Source: Gammaproteobacteria bacterium (GTDB lineage Bacteria > Pseudomonadota > Gammaproteobacteria > Chromatiales > Chromatiaceae). Taken from it: DNA of 64,000 nucleotides. Under the pieces are notes generated by a model. That model was given only the letters and a program-made list of their open reading frames with translations. It was not told the DNA's origin and did no database searches. A program made the translations under genes and the position numbers. Location: NCBI GenBank assembly GCA_021773975.1, contig JAJFJN010000041.1, positions 81,603 through 145,602 on the forward strand. Direction: 5' to 3'. Shown here one piece after another: positions 57,663 to 64,000 of this stretch (position 1 is the first letter of the stretch; each line of letters starts with the position of its first letter).

Positions 57663-57899
57663 TTATGATGAATCAGTGCTAAGTGGGATGGTGATTTTTG
57701 CCTTTTAAGGCTGTTCTCCGGGTACGTGGCCTAGAGACGTAATTGCTTTCCATGGCAATCGGTGATTATTAGTGCCTTTGAGGCTTACCTCGTAGTTCAA
57801 GCTTAAAAACAACCGACACTCCATCTTCTATTATCTCAGGTAAAAACAGCAAACATTGTTAATTCGTTCGTCATAAGCTGTAGTCAACCGGAGGAAATA
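57663..57899. other. Hairpin-rich leader region of the AraC gene
   Basis: After the repeat remnant, three hairpins occur in a row: GCCTT-TT-AAGGC (57700-57711), ATTGC-N8-GCAAT (57742-57759) and GCCT-TTG-AGGC (57774-57784). No coding frame is visible. It probably holds the promoter of the AraC gene; the hairpins could be part of a mobile-element end or an RNA structure, and neither is recognised. Confidence 0.45.
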
Positions 57900-58775
57900 A
57901 TGAAAAATACCACTCGAGAATCTTACGCAAAACGCATTGAGCGTGTCATTGCTTATATGACTCAAAACCTGGATGGCCCGCTGGATGTGTGCAGTCTGGC
58001 GGAAAAGGCAAACCTCTCGTCTTACCACTTCCATCGGATCTATGTTGCCTTGATGAGTGAGACTCTCGCATCTACCGTGCGACGCTTACGCTTACATCGT
58101 GCTGCGGCTCAGCTGCTGCTGTCCGATGTCCGGTTATCCTCCGTTGCCAGCAAAGCTGGATATAGCAGCGTGCAATCGTTTAATCGCGCATTTAAAGAGC
58201 AGTATCAATTAGCACCTGCAGCATATCGCGAGAGAGGTGGTATCACCGATGCAATCAACTTTTCTAAACTGAAGCCAGATAACCGGCACATCTCATACCA
58301 GATTGCCATCGCGCATCGAGACCCCCAACGGGTCGTCGCATTACGCCATGTTGGTGACTACATGGATTTGGCCCATAGCTTTGAGCGTTTGGCTGCCTGG
58401 GGAACGGGGCATAACCTTCTCCAGGCTGACTCCCGGGTGTTTGTTGTCTACTACGATGATCCTAATGTCACCGCAAAAGCCGCTTTGCGTGCTGATATTT
58501 GTATTACTATCCCAGAGGATTTTGCTCCCATAGAAGACAATGGTTTCCATTTAATGACCACGCCCGGCGGTCGCTGCGCGGTATTAAAACACACCGGCCC
58601 CCTCGCTGAACTCACACACACCTATGACTGGTTATTCGGCAACTGGCTTCCTGACAGTGGTGAAGAGCCGGATGATCAACCCCACTTTGAAGAACATTTG
58701 ACGAATCCCCGTATTGTGCCCCCATCAGAACTACAGACCTGGGTCTGCCTGCCACTCAAGGAGACACCTCTGTGA
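57900..58775 (+). CDS. AraC-family regulator with GyrI-like effector domain
   Basis: The 291-residue protein has two N-terminal AraC helix-turn-helix motifs (about 8-105; VIAYMTQNLDGPLDVCSLAEKANLSSYHFHRIYVAL, then SKAGYSSVQSFNRAFKEQY). A GyrI-like ligand-binding domain follows (about 130-288; VVALRHVGDYMDLAHSFERLAAWG, YYDDPNVTAKAALRADICI, CAVLKHTGPLAELTHTYDWLFGNWLPDSGEE). Such proteins (the Rob/SoxS-related group with GyrI domains) bind small amphipathic molecules and often switch on export genes. ATG 57900 follows GGAGGAAAT at the right distance. Its stop overlaps the ATPase gene start (GTGA), so regulator and exporter are one operon. Confidence 0.9.
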   Translation: MKNTTRESYAKRIERVIAYMTQNLDGPLDVCSLAEKANLSSYHFHRIYVALMSETLASTVRRLRLHRAAAQLLLSDVRLSSVASKAGYSSVQSFNRAFKEQYQLAPAAYRERGGITDAINFSKLKPDNRHISYQIAIAHRDPQRVVALRHVGDYMDLAHSFERLAAWGTGHNLLQADSRVFVVYYDDPNVTAKAALRADICITIPEDFAPIEDNGFHLMTTPGGRCAVLKHTGPLAELTHTYDWLFGNWLPDSGEEPDDQPHFEEHLTNPRIVPPSELQTWVCLPLKETPL

Positions 58776-59455
58776 TCATCACTGAGCTGAAAGATGTGCA
58801 TAAGCGCTACCACCTTGGTGAAACACAGGTTAAGGCGTTGTGTGGCGTCAGTCTGAGCATCGCCGAAGGTGATCTGATTGCTGTATGGGGGGCGTCTGGC
58901 AGTGGTAAAAGTACGCTGTTGAATATCATTGGTCTGATTGATGAACCGAGTTCCGGCACCCTGAAACTCAATGGTCATGAAGTGGGTGAGATGCCCGATA
59001 ATGTCAAAACCGATCTACGCTCTCGCTATATGGGGTTTATTTTTCAAAACTTTAATCTGATGCCCATTTTAACGGCATTGGAAAATGTGATGTTACCACT
59101 GCAAGTTCAGGGTGTTTCGGCAGCAGAGGCCAAAGAAAAGGCGTTGAATTGCCTGCAAAGTGTCGGCATGGAAAGGTTTGCCCTGCACCGGCCAGATAAG
59201 CTGTCTGGTGGGCAGCGACAGCGGGTAGCGATTGCCCGGGGGTTGGTGACAGAGCCCAAACTGCTGATTTGCGATGAACCCACCGCGAACCTGGATTTTG
59301 AAAATGCTGAACGTGTCATGGATTTGATGTGTGAGCTGAATCAAAAAAGGGGAATCACCTTTCTATTTTCGACACACGATACGCGCCTGATTGATCGGGT
59401 AAAGCGCATTGTCTATCTCGAGGATGGCACCATCGTAAAGGATGAAAGAGCATGA
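58772..59455 (+). CDS. ABC transporter ATP-binding protein (LolD/MacB-like)
   Basis: The 227-residue ATPase has Walker A in [15 protein letters not shown] (about 37-45), the Q-loop, the signature [15 protein letters not shown], Walker B in [12 protein letters not shown] and the H-loop FSTHDTR. The typical LolD/MacB features are [11 protein letters not shown] and [27 protein letters not shown]. The start is GTG 58772 inside the AraC stop. It overlaps the permease gene start by 4 bp (59452-59455). It forms the motor of the export system. Confidence 0.92.
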   Translation: MIITELKDVHKRYHLGETQVKALCGVSLSIAEGDLIAVWGASGSGKSTLLNIIGLIDEPSSGTLKLNGHEVGEMPDNVKTDLRSRYMGFIFQNFNLMPILTALENVMLPLQVQGVSAAEAKEKALNCLQSVGMERFALHRPDKLSGGQRQRVAIARGLVTEPKLLICDEPTANLDFENAERVMDLMCELNQKRGITFLFSTHDTRLIDRVKRIVYLEDGTIVKDERA

Positions 59456-60675
59456 TGTGGCTGAAATTTGCATTGCGTAATATTTATAAAAACCGCCGTC
59501 GTAGTGCAGCGACCATACTGGCGGTTGCATTGGGGTTTTGTTCCATCAGCTTGTTTCATGGCTACACGCAGGAGACCTACGCCGGGGTTGCCACATCAAT
59601 TATCCATGGTGGCGGGGTTGGCCATCTGACGGTATTTAAAAAAGGCTTTAGCGAACGCGGCCGTTTGGAGCCTGAGAAGTACCTGTTTAATCAACAGGAG
59701 ATAAAACAAATCCAGACGCTGGTTAACGCCCTGCCTCAGGTGATGCTTGCAACACCCCGCTTAAATCTATCGGGGCTGATTTCCAATGGTAAAACATCGA
59801 CTATTTTTTTAGCACAAGGGGTCGTGCCTGATGAGGATAAACAACTGCGTGGTGAATTCATCTCGAAGGAGGGCGGACTCGACAGCGCTACACCGAGTGC
59901 AGTGCAAATGGCGAGCGATCTGGCCACCATACTTGAGCTGGAAGCGGGTGATAACGCGGTGATTATGGGCAACACCTTTTCAGGCATGGTCAACGCACTG
60001 GATGTGGATGTACGTAACACCTATAACACCGGCGTTGACGCGACCAACGACAAATTTATTCGCATGCCGCTGGCTCATGCACAGCTATTTTATGATACCC
60101 AGGGCGCTGACAAGCTGGTGGTGTTACTGGACGACATTCAGCATATCTCCACTGTTAAATCACAGATTCAAACGTTGGCAAAACAACAGGGGCTGGATAT
60201 TGAAATTAAGCGCTGGGATGAACTCGCCTCATTTTATCATCAGCTAAAAGCCATGTTTGACATGATCTTCCTGTTTATTTTTACCATTGTGATTGTTGTC
60301 GCAGTGATGAGTGTGATCAATACCATGTCGATGACGGTCATGGAACGTACCCGCGAGATTGGGACATTGCGTGCCATTGGTGTGCGGCGCAGCGGGATCA
60401 AATGGCTATTTTCTGTGGAAGGTGGGGTGCTGGGATCACTCGGTTGTACATTGGGTATCGTCATGACGATTCTCATTCATTATTTAATAAAATCAATGGC
60501 CTTAACATTCACACCACCCTCCAGTACCGCCGAGGTGACACTGAATGTACAGCTTGATATTGGTTTTATGCTGATCTTATCGCTGCTTCTTATGTTGTTA
60601 GCACTGCTCTCGGCCTTTTTCCCGGCCAAGCGTGCCGCCAAGTCCACGATTGTGGATGCATTGGGGCATGTTTAA
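59452..60675 (+). CDS. ABC transporter permease of the LolC/E-MacB (FtsX-like) type
   Basis: The 407-residue permease has one N-terminal helix after KFALRNIYKNRRRSAATILAVALGFCSISLF (about 20-38). A large periplasmic domain (50-265) follows with VVPDEDKQLRGEFISKEGGL. Three C-terminal helices come last (270-300, 325-350, 375-400; MTVMERTREIGTLRAIGVRR between the first two). The topology matches MacB- and LolCE-type mechanotransmission proteins that move lipoproteins or small peptides outward rather than importing. It overlaps the ATPase and the LolA-like gene, so it is the middle of a coupled operon. Confidence 0.88.
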   Translation: MMWLKFALRNIYKNRRRSAATILAVALGFCSISLFHGYTQETYAGVATSIIHGGGVGHLTVFKKGFSERGRLEPEKYLFNQQEIKQIQTLVNALPQVMLATPRLNLSGLISNGKTSTIFLAQGVVPDEDKQLRGEFISKEGGLDSATPSAVQMASDLATILELEAGDNAVIMGNTFSGMVNALDVDVRNTYNTGVDATNDKFIRMPLAHAQLFYDTQGADKLVVLLDDIQHISTVKSQIQTLAKQQGLDIEIKRWDELASFYHQLKAMFDMIFLFIFTIVIVVAVMSVINTMSMTVMERTREIGTLRAIGVRRSGIKWLFSVEGGVLGSLGCTLGIVMTILIHYLIKSMALTFTPPSSTAEVTLNVQLDIGFMLILSLLLMLLALLSAFFPAKRAAKSTIVDALGHV

Positions 60676-61423
60676 GATGGTGTCATATAAAAAATTAGTA
60701 ATGCTGCCAGCATTGATCGTGTTGTTCTTCACCCAAGCCCATGCGGCAGAGGTCGATCTGAAGGCACTATTGGAATCAGCCGACCGCTCACGGGGGAATC
60801 TGCAAGGCTTGTTCTGGAGTGTTGAGACCCTGACACAGCAAAAGGGTAAGGCCGAGCAGGTACTCAAATTCCGTTTGCTTACCAAAAATGCCAACTCGCT
60901 GGTACGGTTCACCTCTCCTTCACGAATGCGTGGGCAAATGATGCTGATGCGCGATAGAAACATGTGGTTTATTCGCCCGGGGTTACGTAAGCCGGTAGCC
61001 ATCTCGCCGCGACAACGGCTGACAGGGGCGGCCTCAAACGGCGATATCGCGTCGACCAACTACGCGGGTGATTATGAGGCTGTTTTGCTGGCTGAAGAGG
61101 ATGCAGCAGGCAGGCCCTGTTATCTTCTGGAGCTGACGGCAAATAATAAAGGAGTTACCTATGACAAAATAAAGTACTGGATCTCCAAGTCAGATGGCCT
61201 TGGTCAGCGTGCTGAGTACTACACGGTTTCAGGTAAATTATTTAAAAAAGCCAGCTTTGAATACACTAACAGCATCGAAATAGATAAACATAAAATCCCC
61301 TTTATCTCGAAGATGGAAATTTCCGACACGCTGTCAGAGGTTAAAACAACCCTCTCTTTCACTGATATTGTTATCCAGGATATTGCTGATTCTAATTTTA
61401 ATCTAAATCTACTCGTTAAATGA
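60668..61423 (+). CDS. LolA-like outer-membrane lipoprotein-sorting protein
   Basis: The 251-residue secreted protein has a signal peptide (LVMLPALIVLFFTQAHAAE). An open beta-sheet barrel fold of the LolA type follows: LLESADRSRGNLQGLFWSVETLTQQ, LKFRLLTKNANSLVRFTSPSRMRGQMMLMRDRNMWFIRPGLRKPVAISPRQRLTGAASNGDIAST, and KIPFISKMEISDTLSEVKTTLSFTDI. The RDRNMWFxRPxxRKPxxISPxQRL block is what I associate with outer membrane lipoprotein-sorting proteins that accompany ABC or MMPL exporters. ATG 60668 overlaps the permease end; ATG 60677 is an equal alternative. It would carry the exported cargo across the periplasm. Confidence 0.82.
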   Translation: MFKMVSYKKLVMLPALIVLFFTQAHAAEVDLKALLESADRSRGNLQGLFWSVETLTQQKGKAEQVLKFRLLTKNANSLVRFTSPSRMRGQMMLMRDRNMWFIRPGLRKPVAISPRQRLTGAASNGDIASTNYAGDYEAVLLAEEDAAGRPCYLLELTANNKGVTYDKIKYWISKSDGLGQRAEYYTVSGKLFKKASFEYTNSIEIDKHKIPFISKMEISDTLSEVKTTLSFTDIVIQDIADSNFNLNLLVK

Positions 61424-62733
61424 TGCAGAAGCGGCGGCGATACCTTTCTTCACTCTTGTCTCTCTGTAGCTTGATCGTTCAGCCGCTTTTCTCTATGTCT
61501 GCCGAAGCCTTAGAGATGGAGATGCACACTCGTCAGCTCACCTACCTGCTATGGCAACAGCCTGAACTCTCCTCGCAAAATCCGGATAATGATTTTCTCG
61601 GTTTATACCGTTCTCAGGCACATGCGGAACTCAGGCCGGATATCAATTTTATCGGCAGCCGTTATCAACTAATGCTGAAGCCACGTTTCAGTTATGACCA
61701 TTGGTGGCATAAGAGTGGTGTATCTGAGGATGATGACAAATCGCAGCATGATATTTACCTAAATGAAGGTCTATTCCAACTTGAATTAACCCCGACACTT
61801 TTCACCTCTTACGGGCGTGAAAATCTACAGTGGGGGCCTTCCTATCTACGAACCCCCTCCAACCCTTTTTTTCGTGACAATGGCCGGGATAACCCTAAAA
61901 AAGAAGTCGAGGGAAAAGAGTTCTTAAAATTTGTCTATCTCCCCAATGACTGGATGACTGTGAGTGTCATCAGTCACCTACAGCAGGGCGGCATGCGAGC
62001 AGAGACTTCAGTGACCGATACAGACTTTAAACACCAGCATGCACTCAAACTGGATATGATCGGTGCTGACTATAATGCCAGCCTAGTTTTATCAAAGCAG
62101 GAGGGGGGGAATGAAACATTGGCAGGGTTTGTACAGGCAACGCTAAACGATGCGCTACTAGCCTATTTTGATGGTGCATTAAAGCGCGGTAACCATGCTC
62201 TCTATCCACGACTGGATTCTGCTCACCCACTGGGTGGTGCCTTTGTACCGCAATATAACAACACCACCGAACAGCGTTTTATTGGCATTGCAGGTGCATC
62301 CTACACCCTGGAAAACAGCGCAACCCTCAGCCTGGAATATATGTATAACGGCGCCGGTTACAACGATACCGAAGCAGCGAACTATTACACGCTACGTCAA
62401 CATGCCGGCGACAACCTGCACCACCCAACACTCGGCGGACTTGCTCGCACCAATCTTGGCGCAGCATTAGATCCAGGCCTGGCATTACTGCGACGTCACT
62501 ATCTGCTGTTACAATACGCCTTTAATGAAATGGGGAATAATCTTAGTTATACCCTGAGGTGGACAGCAAATTTGGATGATCAATCCAACAAACTCACCCT
62601 TATTAGCGAATACGCTTATAACGACCATCTGCAACTCTTCCTGATCGGTGGCTACAATCAAGGCCGCAGTGACAGCGAATTTCCCTCACCGCTGCGCAGC
62701 AGTTTGATGCTTGGCCTTGAATATACGTTTTAA
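61420..62733 (+). CDS. Outer-membrane beta-barrel protein of the export operon
   Basis: The 437-residue protein has a signal peptide (SSLLSLCSLIVQPLFSMSAEA). Alternating aromatic and polar strands follow, and the C-terminus ends LMLGLEYTF, the terminal Phe typical of Bam-assembled barrels. A conserved YGRENLQWGPSYLRTPSNPFFRDNGRDNPKKEVEGKEFLKFVYLP block is near 125-170, and the protein ends with hairpin strands rich in Tyr and Asn. The barrel family is not named with certainty. It overlaps the LolA-like gene by 4 bp, so it is the last gene of the exporter and probably the outer-membrane receptor or channel. Confidence 0.7.
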   Translation: MMQKRRRYLSSLLSLCSLIVQPLFSMSAEALEMEMHTRQLTYLLWQQPELSSQNPDNDFLGLYRSQAHAELRPDINFIGSRYQLMLKPRFSYDHWWHKSGVSEDDDKSQHDIYLNEGLFQLELTPTLFTSYGRENLQWGPSYLRTPSNPFFRDNGRDNPKKEVEGKEFLKFVYLPNDWMTVSVISHLQQGGMRAETSVTDTDFKHQHALKLDMIGADYNASLVLSKQEGGNETLAGFVQATLNDALLAYFDGALKRGNHALYPRLDSAHPLGGAFVPQYNNTTEQRFIGIAGASYTLENSATLSLEYMYNGAGYNDTEAANYYTLRQHAGDNLHHPTLGGLARTNLGAALDPGLALLRRHYLLLQYAFNEMGNNLSYTLRWTANLDDQSNKLTLISEYAYNDHLQLFLIGGYNQGRSDSEFPSPLRSSLMLGLEYTF

Positions 62734-63040
62734 CTGATCGCAAAATAATAATGAGAGGGTAATCCCTCCGAAAACTAATCGTCATCAAAAATAGAAGATT
62801 TTATTCGATCGAACAGAGGTTGGTTGATAGGGGGTGTTACACGGATCTACTTGAAATCGCTGCACCTGTAGCTAACGCTAGCTATTGATAATGAAAATGG
62901 CGATTACCTATGGATTCACTTTCGTTATGGCCCGACAACTCGCTCACCATCCTTTCGATGGCTTTGTCAGTGGGCTTCAACGGTTAGGTTTCCCGCTCCG
63001 CTGCCACTCAAGCTACGGGGATTAGGCTCTTTCCCCGGTG
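62734..63040. other. Intergenic region between export operon and CRISPR array
   Basis: No gene is supported. A small hairpin GAGGG-TAAT-CCCTC lies at 62754-62767, about 20 bp after the barrel stop codon, but has no T run. From about 62920 on the sequence becomes richer in G and C, with a frame of 32 codons starting MARQLAHHPFDGFVSG at 62927 that lacks a ribosome binding site; it may be the end of an unrecognised mobile element. The partial repeat begins at 63041. Confidence 0.45.
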
Positions 63041-64000
63041 GTGAAGGCGCGACATAATATCTGATTTTTATCTTATGTGTGACTGTTGTTTCAATCCACG
63101 CGCCCGTGAAGGCGCGACAAGAGAGATGAACCACACAGATAAGCATTTTATTGTTTCAATCCACGCGCCCGTGAAGGCGCGACTACATTGCCACGCTGTA
63201 ATGCAATGTCAGACAATGTTTCAATCCACGCGCCCGTGAAGGCGCGACTTCAATATAGCCCGACTGCACCCTGTACTGAACCTGTTTCAATTCACGCGCC
63301 CGTGAAGGCGCGACGCAAGGAACACGGCGGTATAGACTCAATTTGGTATGTTTCAATCCACGCGCCCGTGAAGGCGCGACCTGACTCGCAACCAAGCAAA
63401 AGGACAAGACAATGTTTCAATCCACGCGCCCGTGAAGGCGCGACTATGAATGATGACTAAACGAAGAGATCACAGAGGTTTCAATCCACGCGCCCGTGAA
63501 GGCGCGACGTAGTAGTGACCAACAGCGAGCCGGTACACAGTGTGTTTCAATCCACGCGCCCGTGAAGGCGCGACCTAAAGCAATAGATCAGATGAATGAT
63601 GCAATAATGTTTCAATCCACGCGCCCGTGAAGGCGCGACTTCCGTTATAGGTAGCTCAGACGGCAAGCATGAGGTTTCAATCCACGCGCCCGTGAAGGCG
63701 CGACTGATAAAGTGGGCAGCAAAGGGCGCGTGTACCTAGTTTCAATCCACGCGCCCGTGAAGGCGCGACTCATTATCAGAGAGATAAGGCACGCCATTAA
63801 TGCGTTTCAATCCACGCGCCCGTGAAGGCGCGACTGCTACTTTAGCGGCCTTTGGTGCTGGTGCGCAGTTTCAATCCACGCGCCCGTGAAGGCGCGACAT
63901 AATGAGTTTTCAGTAGAGCCATGCGTGTACATGTTTCAATCCACGCGCCCGTGAAGGCGCGACCTGACTCGCAACCAAGCAAAAGGACAAGACAATGTTT
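63041..64000 (-). CRISPR. CRISPR array, type I-C-like 31-nt repeats, continuing beyond the window
   Basis: Fourteen full 31-nt repeats start at 63088, 63153, 63218, 63284, 63350, 63414, 63478, 63544, 63609, 63674, 63739, 63804, 63868 and 63933. A fifteenth begins at 63997 at the window edge. Spacers are 33-35 nt. On the plus strand each repeat begins GTTTCAATCC and ends GAAGGCGCGAC; only the fourth differs (C to T at position 9). A partial repeat of the last 13 bases (63041-63053) plus a 34-nt spacer precede the first full one. The reverse complement ends in GTGGATTGAAAC, as in type I-C repeats, so transcription probably runs leftward with the leader and cas genes to the right of 64000. Spacers 5 and 14 are identical. 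Confidence 0.98.

Noticed and set aside
62927..63025. 32-codon frame starting MARQLAHHPFDGFVSG
   Set aside because: No ribosome binding site and no recognised family; kept only as a possible trace of a mobile-element end.
63249..63283. Spacer 3 as a self-targeting spacer against 4160-4175
   Set aside because: They share only TTCAATATAGC (11 bases), far below what is needed for a protospacer match.
63183..63460. Open reading frames of 74-90 codons across the CRISPR array on both strands
   Set aside because: They are produced by the repeats themselves (each repeat encodes NPRAREGA or VAPSRARGLK-like peptides) and differ only in spacers. No ribosome binding site.

Overview
The window looks like a gammaproteobacterial chromosome. 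It carries a class I adenylate cyclase, an algZ-algR-hemC-hemD-hemX-hemY block, DbpA, TtcA, RNase T, RsfS, a TraR/DksA-type zinc-finger protein, Fur and the small lipoprotein LptM beside lysA. DUF1820- and DUF6164-type proteins, a TRAP transporter with a TatT partner and several c-type cytochromes suggest a free-living or symbiotic marine relative of Chromatiales/Thiotrichales. That placement is inference; no rRNA or tRNA gene is present to fix it.

From 0 to about 42.9 kb the content is mostly housekeeping. It holds ttcA (cut by the window edge), dbpA, a standalone HIRAN protein with a 29-residue membrane miniprotein, a decayed EamA transporter, a WYL regulator, rsfS and metH. Next come a small envelope group (PPG lipoprotein, glycosyltransferase, TPR membrane protein, VTT protein) and a TRAP transporter region interrupted by a cytochrome c5 gene. 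After these lie an alanine/glycine symporter, fur-DUF1820-dksA-like, hisI-gloB-pyrC, lptM-lysA beside cyaA, argH, algZR-hemCDXY, a ParA-type ATPase, rnt and yaiI.

From 42.9 to 57.6 kb the region is accessory and rich in signalling. It has a PhnD-like binding protein next to a HAMP-PAS histidine kinase, an IS110-family element killed by a 5-bp repeat expansion, and a tetraheme cytochrome c overlapping a membrane GGDEF protein whose periplasmic part carries CX5CH. A MASE3-PAS hybrid kinase, a REC-EAL phosphodiesterase and a REC-histidine kinase follow. The last gene, a Cache-domain sensor, is truncated and its reading frame ends inside a CRISPR repeat.

From 57.6 to 64.0 kb there is a 31-nt-repeat CRISPR array of type I-C appearance. 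It runs off the right edge and by repeat orientation is transcribed leftwards. A five-gene unit (AraC/GyrI-like regulator, LolD-like ATPase, LolC/E-MacB-like permease, LolA-like protein, outer-membrane barrel) lies between pieces of the same kind of repeat. To its left are 27 nt of repeat, a 34-nt spacer-sized gap and the first 5 nt of another repeat. To its right are the last 13 nt of a repeat, a 34-nt spacer and then the intact array. The simplest reading is that about 5.4 kb of export genes replaced the middle of one repeat inside an older, longer array. This is the most unusual feature of the window.

All calls come from reading the sequence and from knowledge of protein families; no database search was possible.
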